Assembly (NCBI GenBank): GCA_035539215.1 | Contig: DATLIX010000134.1 | Coordinates: 1-64,000 of the forward strand | Length of the DNA: 64,000 nt | Reading direction: 5' to 3' | Source: Dongia_B sp035539215 | Lineage (GTDB): Bacteria; Pseudomonadota; Alphaproteobacteria; Dongiales; Dongiaceae | Shown: piece after piece, positions 16,701-24,334 of the stretch | Layout of the letters: every line of letters starts with the position of its first letter | Numbering within the stretch: the stretch's first letter is position 1 | The notes under the pieces: model-generated | Databases searched by the model: none | What the model was told of the DNA's origin: nothing | What the model saw: only the letters and a program-made list of their open reading frames with translations | Program-made: the position numbers and the translations under genes

Positions 16701-17254
16701 TAGACGCTATGCGGACCGATGCCGGTCATGATCATGGAAATCCGCGCCCCATCTTCGGAGAGCGGTAGAATCATGATCTGATAGTTGAGACGCCGTTCCT
16801 CGATCCAGGCATTGCGATTGGCAAAGAGCGGCCGGCGCAGCGCGATCATCTTTTCGTAAAAGTCGAGGGTGATATCGGTCATGCGCGGTTCGGGCAGTTC
16901 ATCGGCCCAGCTGCCTGTCATCTCGCGGCCGACCACATCGCGCCACCAACCGCCGACGATGCGGAAGCGATAATAGCGGCCGCCGGACGAGGATCGCGGC
17001 TGCGCTGTCGGCGGGTCGCGCGGATCGTCGTCATGAACTTCCGTCAGTGCGACACGGCTCAACATGAAGACGAGATCGACGGCATCGATATCGCGGCGCT
17101 GCGGGAAAGGGCGGCCGTTGCAGCAATTGGACCAGTAGGCGAGGAGGCGCCTGAGATCATGATGATCGGGCACACCCGCCTGTCCCGTCGCGGCGTCGAT
17201 TGCCGACACCTGCCTGCTGCCATCATCCATCAGGGAATCCGCCCGTTTCCGCAA
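16700..17254 (-). CDS. PAS-domain protein (alphaproteobacterial PAS_5 type)
   Basis: A 184-residue single-domain protein of the PAS_5 kind common in alphaproteobacteria. Residues about 33-180 match the family order: LRRLLAYWSNCCNGRPFPQR, then DAVDLVFMLSRVALTEVH, the GRYYRFRIVGGWWRDVVGRE core, and LPLSEDGARISMIMTGI at the end. These proteins are thought to act as small cytosolic sensors, but partners and ligand are unknown. Met9 (MDDGSRQ) is an alternative start. It has no obvious output domain and is not paired with a kinase here. A tRNA-Arg gene lies about 110 nt upstream on the same strand. Confidence 0.75.
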   Translation of the reverse strand: MRKRADSLMDDGSRQVSAIDAATGQAGVPDHHDLRRLLAYWSNCCNGRPFPQRRDIDAVDLVFMLSRVALTEVHDDDPRDPPTAQPRSSSGGRYYRFRIVGGWWRDVVGREMTGSWADELPEPRMTDITLDFYEKMIALRRPLFANRNAWIEERRLNYQIMILPLSEDGARISMIMTGIGPHSV

Positions 17255-17361
17255 GCAATGATGGGCATCGATCGCGATGAGGTCAATACAAGCGATCGCG
17301 CCATCGTGCCGAGGGTTAAAGGCGAATACGGCAGGATTTCGCCAGTCGCAGCCCGAAGTGG

Positions 17362-17435
17362 CGACCCCGACTGGATTCGAACCAGTGACCTATTGCTTAG
17401 AAGGCAATTGCTCTATCCAACTGAGCTACGGGGTC
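17362..17435 (-). tRNA. tRNA-Arg (anticodon TCT)
   Basis: Folds as a 74-nt cloverleaf: acceptor GACCCCG/CGGGGTC, D arm GCTC...GAGC, anticodon stem ATTGC/GCAAT around loop CTTCTAA (anticodon TCT, reading AGA), T arm ACTGG-TTCGAAT-CCAGT and discriminator G. The CCA end is not encoded. Confidence 0.96.
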
Positions 17436-17486
17436 GTGATCCGGCCTTGCACAGTGCCGGCCTGGAATGCCAAGCCCTGGCGAGGG

Positions 17487-17792
17487 TCAATGGGTCCAGC
17501 GGCCGACGCGGTCAAACTTGAAATTGTCGGCATAGGCCCGCATCTGCAGGCTACGCTGAGTCGGCTCCTCGACGATATAGGCGATGCCATGCTTTTCCGC
17601 ATAGGCGATCGCTTCTTCCTTGGTCTCGAACTTCAGCTTCACCTGACGCTGGGTATCCGTGCTGCCGGTCCAACCCATCAACGGCTCGGCGAAACGCGGT
17701 GCCGACGGCGCAAAATCCAACACCCATTCATGGGTCAGCGCCTTGCCCGACTGCATCGCCGTTTTCGCTGGCTGATAAATCCGCGCCTGCAT
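17487..17792 (-). CDS. NADH dehydrogenase accessory subunit, NDUFS4/ETC complex I family
   Basis: A 101-residue homologue of the 18-kDa complex I accessory subunit, found in alphaproteobacteria and mitochondria. It opens MQARIYQPAKTAMQSG, contains HEWVLDFAP and LMGWTGSTDTQRQVKLKFET, and ends with KFDRVGRWTH, all family hallmarks. It would sit on the peripheral arm of respiratory complex I, stabilising the NADH module. Met at 17792 was chosen because homology starts there; an in-frame start at 17846 adds 18 unrelated residues. It is encoded apart from the nuo genes, between two tRNA genes on the same strand, as is usual for this family. Confidence 0.92.
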   Translation of the reverse strand: MQARIYQPAKTAMQSGKALTHEWVLDFAPSAPRFAEPLMGWTGSTDTQRQVKLKFETKEEAIAYAEKHGIAYIVEEPTQRSLQMRAYADNFKFDRVGRWTH

Positions 17793-17917
17793 TCCGATCT
17801 CCCGTCCCGTCTGTTTAACCTTGGTCGTTCGGCCTTGGCCGTTCAACCGCGGCGGGGCCCGATCCCCGCCTGCCCTGCCATGATAGCTATGCCAGGGTAA
17901 ACACGTCCTGAATATGG

Positions 17918-17991
17918 TCGGGGTGACTGGATTCGAACCAGCGACATCCTGCTCCCAAAGCAGGCACTCTACCGGACTGAGCTACACCCCG
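17918..17991 (-). tRNA. tRNA-Pro (anticodon TGG)
   Basis: A 74-nt cloverleaf: acceptor CGGGGTG/CACCCCG, D arm GCTC...GAGT (one G-T pair), anticodon stem CCTGC/GCAGG with loop TTTGGGA (anticodon TGG), T arm GCTGG-TTCGAAT-CCAGT, discriminator A. CCA is not encoded. Confidence 0.96.
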
Positions 17992-18198
17992 AGGCTTGAA
18001 AAACCTGCGATTTCAGCGCTTTTACCAGAGCGCCCCGCACCGGTAAATGGGAAGTTTCGGCAAACAGAACAACCGGGACGAAAGCGCTCTGATCCCCGGC
18101 AGCCGGTGTGGCGGCATGGTGGCAGTGCCGGCTCAGGCAGCAAAAGTTCTCCTCTTGTTCGCGTCACCACGCAATTTGGCCAGCCGAGCCGAACTCAG
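17992..18198. other. Gene-free stretch between tRNA-Pro and the tandem repeat
   Basis: No convincing gene on either strand. It presumably contains the tRNA-Pro promoter. Short overlapping frames in several phases are incompatible with one another and show no family pattern. With the adjacent repeat array, the gene-free span is about 320 nt. Confidence 0.4.
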
Positions 18199-18310
18199 CG
18201 AGATAGGGGCGGTCTGCGCCGCCCGGGGCGCGAGATAGGGGCGGTCTGCGCCGCCCGGGGCGCGAGATAAGGGCGGTCTGCGGTCGCCGGGGGTGCGAGA
18301 TAGGGGCGCC
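18199..18310. repeat. 32-bp GC-rich tandem repeat, about 3.5 copies
   Basis: Units beginning CGAGATAGGGGCGGTCTGCG start at 18199, 18231, 18263 and 18296, so the period is 32, 32 and 33 nt. The first two copies are nearly identical, the third has a few changes, and the fourth is partial. Each unit contains GC-rich self-complementary stretches. The array ends 4 nt from the stop of the minus-strand membrane protein and would form its 3' untranslated region. Confidence 0.9.
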
Positions 18311-18313
18311 GGC

Positions 18314-18826
18314 TCAGGATGCGGCCGGTCGACGAGCCAGCCAGATTTGACAGAGATGATGGTAAAGCACCGCCTGCACAACGAAAAAGAGGGTATGGAC
18401 GGCCGCGAACCAGGCCATTCCGGCAAGGGAGAGAGAGCGGCTACCGGCGAAACCCTCCCCGGTCACGGGAAGAACGATCACCGCATTGGCCAGCCAAACG
18501 GCGAGGGCATAGATCGCGCCTTTCACCCAGCTCCGCCCCGGCAGGATCGGCGCCAGCACAAAAGCGTAGAAGAGCGCCATGCCCAGCCCGACCACAATGT
18601 GAAAGCCGGTCTGAAAGGCGCGGCCGGAGGGCAAGCGGACAAGACCACCCAGCAAATCCTGGAGCAGGCGCAGCAGCCCGCCATGCGCCGTCGGCAGTTG
18701 GACCAGGTCCGCCGCAGCCAGCGCGGCGGTATTCAACAGGATGGCAATGGCGCCCGCCAATAGCGCAATGAGCCATCGGGACACCAGATCGGGACGCCCG
18801 GGACGGCGCTTGGTCGCTACGGTCAT
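18314..18826 (-). CDS. Multi-pass membrane protein, unknown function
   Basis: A 170-residue integral membrane protein. Start chosen at MTVATKRRPGRPDLVSRW (18826), which gives a positively charged N-terminus followed by four hydrophobic segments: about residues 18-40 (LIALLAGAIAILLNTAAL), 70-92 (HIVVGLGMALFYAFVLAPIL), 97-120 and 130-155 (GMAWFAAVHTLFFVVQAVLY). No catalytic motif is visible and no family is recognised. It is followed directly by the tandem repeat. The next gene upstream on the same strand is another unknown membrane protein about 100 nt away, so they may be co-transcribed. Confidence 0.65.
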   Translation of the reverse strand: MTVATKRRPGRPDLVSRWLIALLAGAIAILLNTAALAAADLVQLPTAHGGLLRLLQDLLGGLVRLPSGRAFQTGFHIVVGLGMALFYAFVLAPILPGRSWVKGAIYALAVWLANAVIVLPVTGEGFAGSRSLSLAGMAWFAAVHTLFFVVQAVLYHHLCQIWLARRPAAS

Positions 18827-18929
18827 GGGGAGCCTCTTCAAGATCAGCTCTCTGTCCGACGTCCATGAAGGCGCCTTATTCCACGGTGCCGCGGAACGGT
18901 CGCCACCTGCGGCCGATCGCGCGGCCGGA

Positions 18930-19514
18930 TCAGCCCAGATTGCTGTACAGCCTGACAATCCACGAGACCTGATAGATCAGGTTGACGACCAGAAAGACCG
19001 CCTGGAACCGCTTGTCGCGCCAAGCAGCGGCGGCCAGACACAGGACGATATAGACGGCATTGCGCAGCGGATATTCGATACCGAGACTGGCGAAATAGCC
19101 GGCGCCCTTGATCCAGGTGTCGACAAAATCCAGCGCATAGATGAGGGCGAGAATGCCGAAAAACCAAGCCCGGCGGGACAGGAAATAATCTTCATATCCG
19201 TCATAATCATCGAGGCGTTTGGGAAACAGCAGCGCGCAGAGCAGATAATAGAGCGTCACATAGAAAGTGACGAAGGCGTAGAGTTCGAAATTCCAGGTGG
19301 CGACGTTGCGCAGCTGGAACTGCCACCACCAGAAATGAATGAGCCCCAGCAGGATGGAGAAGACCCAGCCGAGATGCACCCAATAAAGCTTTTCGCGCCC
19401 TCTGCGTTGTCCAGGATGCTGGATCAAGCCGGCGAGACCGGCCAGGAGATGGGTAAGGCCAAGGCCAAGCACGATGCCGATCAGGACACGGACATGCAGA
19501 AATTGGTCGCTCAT
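18930..19514 (-). CDS. Multi-pass membrane protein, unknown function
   Basis: A 194-residue integral membrane protein starting MSDQFLHVRVLIGIVLGLGL. About six hydrophobic segments follow, including WVHLGWVFSILLGLIHFWWW, FYVTLYYLLCALLFP, RAWFFGILALIYALDFVD and QAVFLVVNLIYQVSWIV. Aromatic-rich helices and a central charged loop (KRLDDYDGYEDYFLSRR) are notable. Similar unannotated proteins are common in alphaproteobacteria, but I cannot assign a function. The start at 19514 is preferred over an in-frame start at 19637 because the extra residues are not membrane-protein-like. msrB is divergent across about 135 nt. Confidence 0.65.
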   Translation of the reverse strand: MSDQFLHVRVLIGIVLGLGLTHLLAGLAGLIQHPGQRRGREKLYWVHLGWVFSILLGLIHFWWWQFQLRNVATWNFELYAFVTFYVTLYYLLCALLFPKRLDDYDGYEDYFLSRRAWFFGILALIYALDFVDTWIKGAGYFASLGIEYPLRNAVYIVLCLAAAAWRDKRFQAVFLVVNLIYQVSWIVRLYSNLG

Positions 19515-19648
19515 CGCCGGGGCCGCCTCCCTGGTGGTTGAACCGGTCGCTACGCCTACCTTGCGTCTGTTGTAACGTGATCCCATATTTACCGGCAAGC
19601 GCGTGGACCGGATCGTTACCGTCCGGAAACCCATCAAGAGGAGATCAC

Positions 19649-20035
19649 ATGTCGGAAAAAGTGAGCTGTGGCTCGTTCCAGCCCTTGAGCGCGGAGCAGG
19701 AACGGGTGCTGAAGCAGCACGGAACGGAACGGCCGGGCTCGAGCCCGCTCAACAAGGAATACCGCCCCGGCACCTACCGGTGCGCCGGCTGCGGCAACGA
19801 ACTTTTTGTGTCGGATACCAAATTCGACAGCGGCAGCGGCTGGCCCAGCTTCTGGGCACCGGCCGAGGCCAAAGCCGTCGGCATGACGGAGGATCGCAGC
19901 CACGGCATGGTCCGGGTCGAGGTACATTGCGACAAATGCGGCGGCCATCTTGGCCATGTCTTCGATGACGGCCCGCAACCGACCGGTTTGCGCTATTGCA
20001 TCAATGGCGCCTCGCTGGACTTCGAGCCGGAATAA
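19649..20035 (+). CDS. msrB: Peptide-methionine (R)-S-oxide reductase MsrB
   Basis: A 128-residue cytosolic repair enzyme that reduces methionine-R-sulfoxide in proteins using thioredoxin. Structural Zn is bound by two CxxC pairs (Cys45/Cys48 in CAGC and Cys94/Cys97 in CDKC). The catalytic Cys117 lies in LRYCINGAS and the substrate pocket in SGSGWPSFW. An AAGAGGAG ribosome-binding site precedes the ATG at 19649; a longer in-frame start (19538) would ignore it. Monocistronic, with a rho-independent terminator 20 nt after the stop. Confidence 0.95.
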   Translation: MSEKVSCGSFQPLSAEQERVLKQHGTERPGSSPLNKEYRPGTYRCAGCGNELFVSDTKFDSGSGWPSFWAPAEAKAVGMTEDRSHGMVRVEVHCDKCGGHLGHVFDDGPQPTGLRYCINGASLDFEPE

Positions 20036-20055
20036 CCGCCATCACCCGTAAACAA

Positions 20056-20083
20056 AAAACGGCGGCATTTCTGCCGCCGTTTT
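20056..20083 (+). terminator. Rho-independent terminator after msrB
   Basis: AAAACGGCGGCA-TTTC-TGCCGCCGTTTT: a perfect 12-bp stem with a tetraloop flanked by A and T runs. The symmetric A/T flanks let it work in both directions, so it can also terminate the convergent cox-type operon, which ends at 20105. Confidence 0.88.
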
Positions 20084-20104
20084 CATTTCGGAACCGCTCT
20101 GCCT

Positions 20105-20896
20105 TCAGCAGGCTGCCACCGCCCGCGCTGCCAGGGTCGAAACCAGGGCCGCGCGGTATTCCGGCGTGCCGTGCAGGTCGCCATTGAGATCGCCGGGGTT
20201 GATCTTTACCGTCTTGGCCGCTTGGGGCGTGAAATTCGCCGTGAGCGCCGCCTCGATATCCTTCGCCCGGAACACGCCATTGCCGCCACCGGTGACGGCA
20301 ACCCGTACGCCGCCCTTGGTCTTGGCAACGAAGACGCCGATCAGGGCAAAGCGCGAGGCCGGCTGGGCGAACTTCTGATAGGCGGCCTTTTCCGGTTTCG
20401 GGAAATGCACCGCGGTGATGATCTCGCCTTCTTCCAAAGCCGTGTCGAACAGTCCCTGGAAATAAGCATCGGCCGCGATCTCGCGCTTGTTGGTGCGGAT
20501 GGTGGCGCCGAGGGCCAAGACGGCCGAAGGGTAGTCCGCCGCCGGATCGTTATTGGCGAGCGAGCCACCGATGGTGCCGCGATTGCGCACCTGGCGGTCG
20601 CCGATCAGCTCGGCAAGCTGTGCCAAGGCCGGGATGGTCGATTTCACCAGGGACGAGGTCGCCACCTCGACATGCTTGGTCATGGCGCCGATGATGAGGC
20701 CATCACCTTCCGCCTTGATCCCCTTGAGATCGGCGATGCCGCCGAGATCGACGAGATCCGACGGTGCCGCCAGACGCTGCTTCAGCGTCGGCACCAAAGT
20801 CATGCCGCCGGCGATGATCTTGCCGTCGCCGGCTCCGCCCAAAGCCTTCACCGCATCGGCGACATTGGCGGGGCGTTGATAGTTGAAATTATGCAT
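20105..20896 (-). CDS. Molybdenum hydroxylase FAD-binding subunit (CoxM type)
   Basis: FAD-binding medium subunit of a xanthine dehydrogenase/CO dehydrogenase-family enzyme, 263 residues. The FAD pocket motif AGGMTLVPTLKQRL (about residues 30-44) and the second flavin segment IGGSLANNDPAADYPSAVLA (about 110-130) are clear. A CO_deh_flav_C-type domain follows (about 165-258). It passes electrons from the 2Fe-2S subunit to its acceptor. It is the last gene of the minus-strand operon, 12 nt after the large subunit. Confidence 0.93.
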   Translation of the reverse strand: MHNFNYQRPANVADAVKALGGAGDGKIIAGGMTLVPTLKQRLAAPSDLVDLGGIADLKGIKAEGDGLIIGAMTKHVEVATSSLVKSTIPALAQLAELIGDRQVRNRGTIGGSLANNDPAADYPSAVLALGATIRTNKREIAADAYFQGLFDTALEEGEIITAVHFPKPEKAAYQKFAQPASRFALIGVFVAKTKGGVRVAVTGGGNGVFRAKDIEAALTANFTPQAAKTVKINPGDLNGDLHGTPEYRAALVSTLAARAVAAC

Positions 20897-20908
20897 CTTT
20901 CCCTCCCC

Positions 20909-23287
20909 TCACTCTGCCGCCAGCTTTTTCGGCGCCGATTGGATCGCCTGCCACACCTTCAAGGGCGTCGCCGGCATCGAGATATCGGTGACGCCGAGCG
21001 GCGACAGCGCGTCGATGACGGCGTTGATGACGGCGGGCGGCGAACCGATCGCTCCCACCTCGCCGACACCCTTGGCACCGATCGGATTATGCGTGCACAA
21101 GGTGACATGATTGCCAACTTTGAAGCTCGGCAAATTGTCGGCCCGCGGCATGGTGTAATCCATGTAGGACCCGGTCAGCAGCTGGCCGCTCTCCTCGTCA
21201 TAGACGCAGCGTTCCAGCAGCGCCTGGCCGATGCCCTGGGCCAGACCGCCATGCACCTGGCCTTCGACGATCATCGGATTGATCACCCGCCCGACATCGT
21301 CGACGGCGGTGAAATTCACCACCTGCGTCGCGCCGGTCTCGGGATCGATCTCCACCTCGCAGATATGCGTGCCGCCGGGATAGGTGAAGTTCAGCGGATC
21401 ATAAAAGGCCGTCTCTTCCAGGCCCGGCTCCAGCTCGGTGATTGGATAATTATGCGGCACATAGGCGGTCAACGCGACCTGGCCGAAGGGCACGCTCTTA
21501 TCCGTTCCCTTGACGGTAAAGTTGCCGTCCTTGAATTCGACGTCGGCCGCGGAGGCCTCCATCAGATGCGCGGCAATCTTCGTTGCCTTGGCGATGATCT
21601 TATCCATCGCCTTGACCAGGGCAGAGCCGCCGACCGCCAACGAACGCGAGCCATAGGTGCCCATGCCGAAGGGGATCTTGTTGGTGTCGCCATGCACCAC
21701 TTCGACATTCTCGATCGGAATGCCGAGGCCGTCGGAAATGAGCTGGGCGAAGGTCGTCTCATGACCCTGGCCATGGCTATGTGTGCCGGTGAAGATGGTC
21801 ACCGAACCGGTCGGATGGACGCGAACCTGGCCGCATTCATAGAGGCCGGCACGGGCGCCCAAGGACCCTACCACCGCCGAGGGCGCGATGCCGCAGGCCT
21901 CGAGATAGGTCGAGATGCCGATGCCGCGCAGCTGGCCGCGCTTCGCCGCTTCCTGCCGCCGGCCTTCGAAGCCGGCCCAATCGGCCATCTTCAAGGCCAT
22001 ATCCAGGGTAGCAGGATAATCGCCGCTATCATATTGCAGGGCGACCGGCGTCTGATACGGGAAGGCGTCGTTGGGGATGAAATTCTTCCGGCGGATTGCC
22101 ACCTGATCCATCTTCATCTCGCGCGCGGCCTTTTCGACCAGACGTTCGAGGAGATAGGTCGCTTCCGGCCGGCCCGCGCCGCGATAGGCATCGACCGGCA
22201 CGGTATGGGTGAAGACCGCCTTCACCTCGGCATAGATCGCCGGGGTCGAATAGACACCCGCCAGCAAAGTCGCATAGAGATAGGTCGGCACGGCCGGGGC
22301 GAAGGTCGAAAGATAGGCGCCCATATTGGCCTTGGTGCTGACCCGCAGGCCCAGGAATTTGCCGTCCTTGTCCATCGCCAGTTCGGCGTGGCTGACATGG
22401 TCGCGGCCTTGCGCATCGGTGATGAAGGCTTCCGAGCGTTCCGCCGTCCATTTGATCGGCCGTTCGATCTTGCCGGCCGCCCAGGTGACTAAAGCCTCTT
22501 CCGCATAGTGGAAGATCTTCGAGCCGAACCCGCCGCCGACATCCGGCGCGACAACACGCAATTTATGCTCGGGGATCTGCAGCACGAAGGCGCCCATCAG
22601 GAGGCGGATGACATGCGGATTCTGGCTGGTGGTATAGAGCGTGTATTCCCCGGTGGCGCGATCGTAATCGCCCACCGCCGAACGCGGCTCCATGGCATTG
22701 GGAATGAGGCGTTGATTGACGAGATCGATCTTCGTCACATGCGCCGCCTTGGCGAAGGCGGCATCGGTCGCCGCCTTGTCGCCGATATGCCAGTCATAGC
22801 AGACATTGTTCTTGGCATCGGCCCAGACCTGGGGCGATCCAGCTGCATCGGCCTTGTCGGTGGAGATGATGGCCGGCAGTTCCTTGTAGTCGACCTCGAT
22901 CAGCTCGGCCGCGTCCTTGGCCTGGGCATAGGTTTCCGCGATTACGAAAGCGACCTGGTCGCCCACATGGCGAACTTCATCCTTGCAGAGCGGCGGGTGC
23001 GCCGGCTCAATCATCGGGCTGCCGTCCTTGCTGTGGATCTGCCAGCCGCAAGGCAAGCCGCCCTTGTCGTAATCGGCCCCGGTGAAAACGGCGACCACGC
23101 CGGGAGCCGCCTTGGCCTTGGAAACGTCGATCTTGGCGATCTGCGCATGCGCATGCGGCGAGCGCAGGATATAGCCATAGGTCTGGCCGGGCCGGTTGAT
23201 ATCGTCGGTGTAATTGCCGCGGCCGGTCAGGAAACGGAAATCCTCGCGGCGCTTGACGGCAGCGCCGATGCCTGTCGCTGATGACAT
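20909..23287 (-). CDS. Molybdenum hydroxylase large subunit (form II CoxL-like)
   Basis: Molybdopterin-cytosine-dinucleotide-binding subunit of 792 residues that carries out substrate hydroxylation. The N-terminal Ald_Xan_dh_C-type domain (about 20-130) is followed by the MoCo-binding domains; GGGFGSKIF (about 245-255) and AYRGAGRPEATYLLERL (about 360) are present. The AYRGAGR active-site loop identifies form II proteins. True CO dehydrogenases (form I) have AYxCSFR, so CO oxidation is doubtful and a different aldehyde or N-heterocycle substrate is likely. The gene order S-L-M is conserved, and the small subunit is 4 nt upstream. Confidence 0.92.
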   Translation of the reverse strand: MSSATGIGAAVKRREDFRFLTGRGNYTDDINRPGQTYGYILRSPHAHAQIAKIDVSKAKAAPGVVAVFTGADYDKGGLPCGWQIHSKDGSPMIEPAHPPLCKDEVRHVGDQVAFVIAETYAQAKDAAELIEVDYKELPAIISTDKADAAGSPQVWADAKNNVCYDWHIGDKAATDAAFAKAAHVTKIDLVNQRLIPNAMEPRSAVGDYDRATGEYTLYTTSQNPHVIRLLMGAFVLQIPEHKLRVVAPDVGGGFGSKIFHYAEEALVTWAAGKIERPIKWTAERSEAFITDAQGRDHVSHAELAMDKDGKFLGLRVSTKANMGAYLSTFAPAVPTYLYATLLAGVYSTPAIYAEVKAVFTHTVPVDAYRGAGRPEATYLLERLVEKAAREMKMDQVAIRRKNFIPNDAFPYQTPVALQYDSGDYPATLDMALKMADWAGFEGRRQEAAKRGQLRGIGISTYLEACGIAPSAVVGSLGARAGLYECGQVRVHPTGSVTIFTGTHSHGQGHETTFAQLISDGLGIPIENVEVVHGDTNKIPFGMGTYGSRSLAVGGSALVKAMDKIIAKATKIAAHLMEASAADVEFKDGNFTVKGTDKSVPFGQVALTAYVPHNYPITELEPGLEETAFYDPLNFTYPGGTHICEVEIDPETGATQVVNFTAVDDVGRVINPMIVEGQVHGGLAQGIGQALLERCVYDEESGQLLTGSYMDYTMPRADNLPSFKVGNHVTLCTHNPIGAKGVGEVGAIGSPPAVINAVIDALSPLGVTDISMPATPLKVWQAIQSAPKKLAAE

Positions 23288-23291
23288 GATC

Positions 23292-23759
23292 TCACCCCTT
23301 CATCGCTTGCGCGCCGGCCTGCACGGCCTTCACGATGTTATGGTAGCCGGTGCAGCGGCAGATATTCCCTTCGAGACCGTCGCGGATCTGCTGCTCGGTG
23401 GGGTCGGGGTTGTTTTTGACGAGATCCACAGCGCTCATCACCATGCCGGGCGTGCAATAGCCGCACTGCAATCCGTGATGCTCGCGGAAGGCCGCCTGCA
23501 TCGGATGCAGCTCGTCTCCTTTTGCCAGGCCTTCGATGGTGGTGACCTGCGCGCCGTCCGCCTGAACGGCCAGCAAGGTGCAGGATTTCACCGAGACGCC
23601 GTCAACATGCACCACGCAGGCACCGCATTGGCTGGTGTCGCAGCCGACATGGGTGCCGGTCAGCCGCAATTGCTCTCGCAGGAATTGAACTAGAAGTGTG
23701 CGGCCTTCGACGTCACCGGAAACGGCGCGTCCATTCACCGTCATACGCACGGTTGGCAT
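23292..23759 (-). CDS. Molybdenum hydroxylase 2Fe-2S subunit (CoxS type)
   Basis: Small iron-sulfur subunit of 155 residues. The plant-ferredoxin-type cluster uses Cys40, Cys45, Cys48 and Cys60 (CDTSQCGAC plus a later C). The C-terminal four-helix domain binds the second cluster through Cys99, Cys102 (QCGYCTPG), Cys134 and Cys136 (CRCTGY). It relays electrons from the Mo centre to FAD. First gene of the operon, 4 nt from the large subunit. A GC-rich inverted repeat lies about 95 nt upstream. Confidence 0.94.
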   Translation of the reverse strand: MPTVRMTVNGRAVSGDVEGRTLLVQFLREQLRLTGTHVGCDTSQCGACVVHVDGVSVKSCTLLAVQADGAQVTTIEGLAKGDELHPMQAAFREHHGLQCGYCTPGMVMSAVDLVKNNPDPTEQQIRDGLEGNICRCTGYHNIVKAVQAGAQAMKG

Positions 23760-23852
23760 TCGGTCCTCCCTCGTTTGCCACCAACGGGATCACCGCCCCG
23801 CCGGATATTGTGCCCGTTAGAACCGGATCGCGGCCGGCCCTACTCCTTCTTG

Positions 23853-23877
23853 TTAGAGCGCGAACGACGCGCGCTAA
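23853..23877. promoter_or_regulatory. Imperfect inverted repeat upstream of CoxS-type operon
   Basis: TTAGAGCGCG and CGCGCGCTAA form a 10-bp stem with one mismatch around AACGA, about 95 nt before the small-subunit start. It could be an operator or the 3' hairpin of something upstream. No regulator is assigned. Confidence 0.3.
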
Positions 23878-24077
23878 TCTGGCATTCGTTATGGCGTTAA
23901 GTTAACGGCTTGCTTTGGCAGACTGTCAAGCTGGCATTGCTTGGGGTCATCGAACCTGGGATCGGTGACGGCTTTCGGACGGCCAGCCGTTCGGAAGGAC
24001 CCGCCGATTGGCGGCGGTGTTCAAGCTTATTACGTCTGTAACGGAAATATTGCACAGCCCGTAAACGCGGGCCTGTT

Positions 24078-24212
24078 CTAATCGCTGCTTGAATACCTGG
24101 CTTTGTATTTGCCGTTGCCGACATGAGGTTTCAGTGCCGCGAGCGTCTCCGGACAATATTGACGGACGGCGTCTGCGAGATCGCGGTCGGTCGGCCCCGC
24201 TTGTTCGGCCAT
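24078..24212 (-). CDS. Possible small or decayed gene (44 codons)
   Basis: A frame starting MAEQAGPTDRDLADAVRQYC and ending GKYKARYSSSD. The same frame stays open upstream to a TGA near 24345 without any start codon, and that extension (GHGFITEPISPAGHDVV) also looks protein-like. It may therefore be the 3' remnant of a larger gene that lost its 5' end, or chance coding-like sequence. Third-position base use is compatible with the region. No family is recognised. Confidence 0.25.
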   Translation of the reverse strand: MAEQAGPTDRDLADAVRQYCPETLAALKPHVGNGKYKARYSSSD

Positions 24213-24334
24213 GATCCGACGAATTGCAGATACCTGCGCCGCGCGCGCCGGCAGCCGGCCACGAGCAACGACATCATGACCTGCCGGGCTGATCGGCTCG
24301 GTAATGAAGCCATGCCCACGTGAAAAGCGCCTCC

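Larger units (their letters stand above)
23760..24334. other. Gene-poor stretch upstream of the CoxS-type gene
   Basis: No family-supported gene on either strand. It contains an inverted repeat at 23853-23877 and a low-confidence 44-codon frame at 24078-24212 (both listed). An AAGGAGG sequence on the minus strand just after the lysR stop (near 24330) has no convincing start and coding frame after it. Confidence 0.5.

Noticed and set aside
17362..17991. Integration site with a mobile element at the tRNA genes
   Set aside because: No integrase, no duplicated tRNA 3' end and normal gene content on both sides.
18199..18310. CRISPR array
   Set aside because: The units are directly contiguous with no spacers, and no cas genes are present.
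20171..22492. Plus-strand frame of 773 codons opposite the CoxM/CoxL-type genes
   Set aside because: It mirrors two well-supported genes, is His/Arg/Asp-rich in the typical antisense manner and has no recognisable domain.
20909..23287. Aerobic CO dehydrogenase (true CoxL)
   Set aside because: The active-site loop is AYRGAGR (form II), not AYxCSFR.
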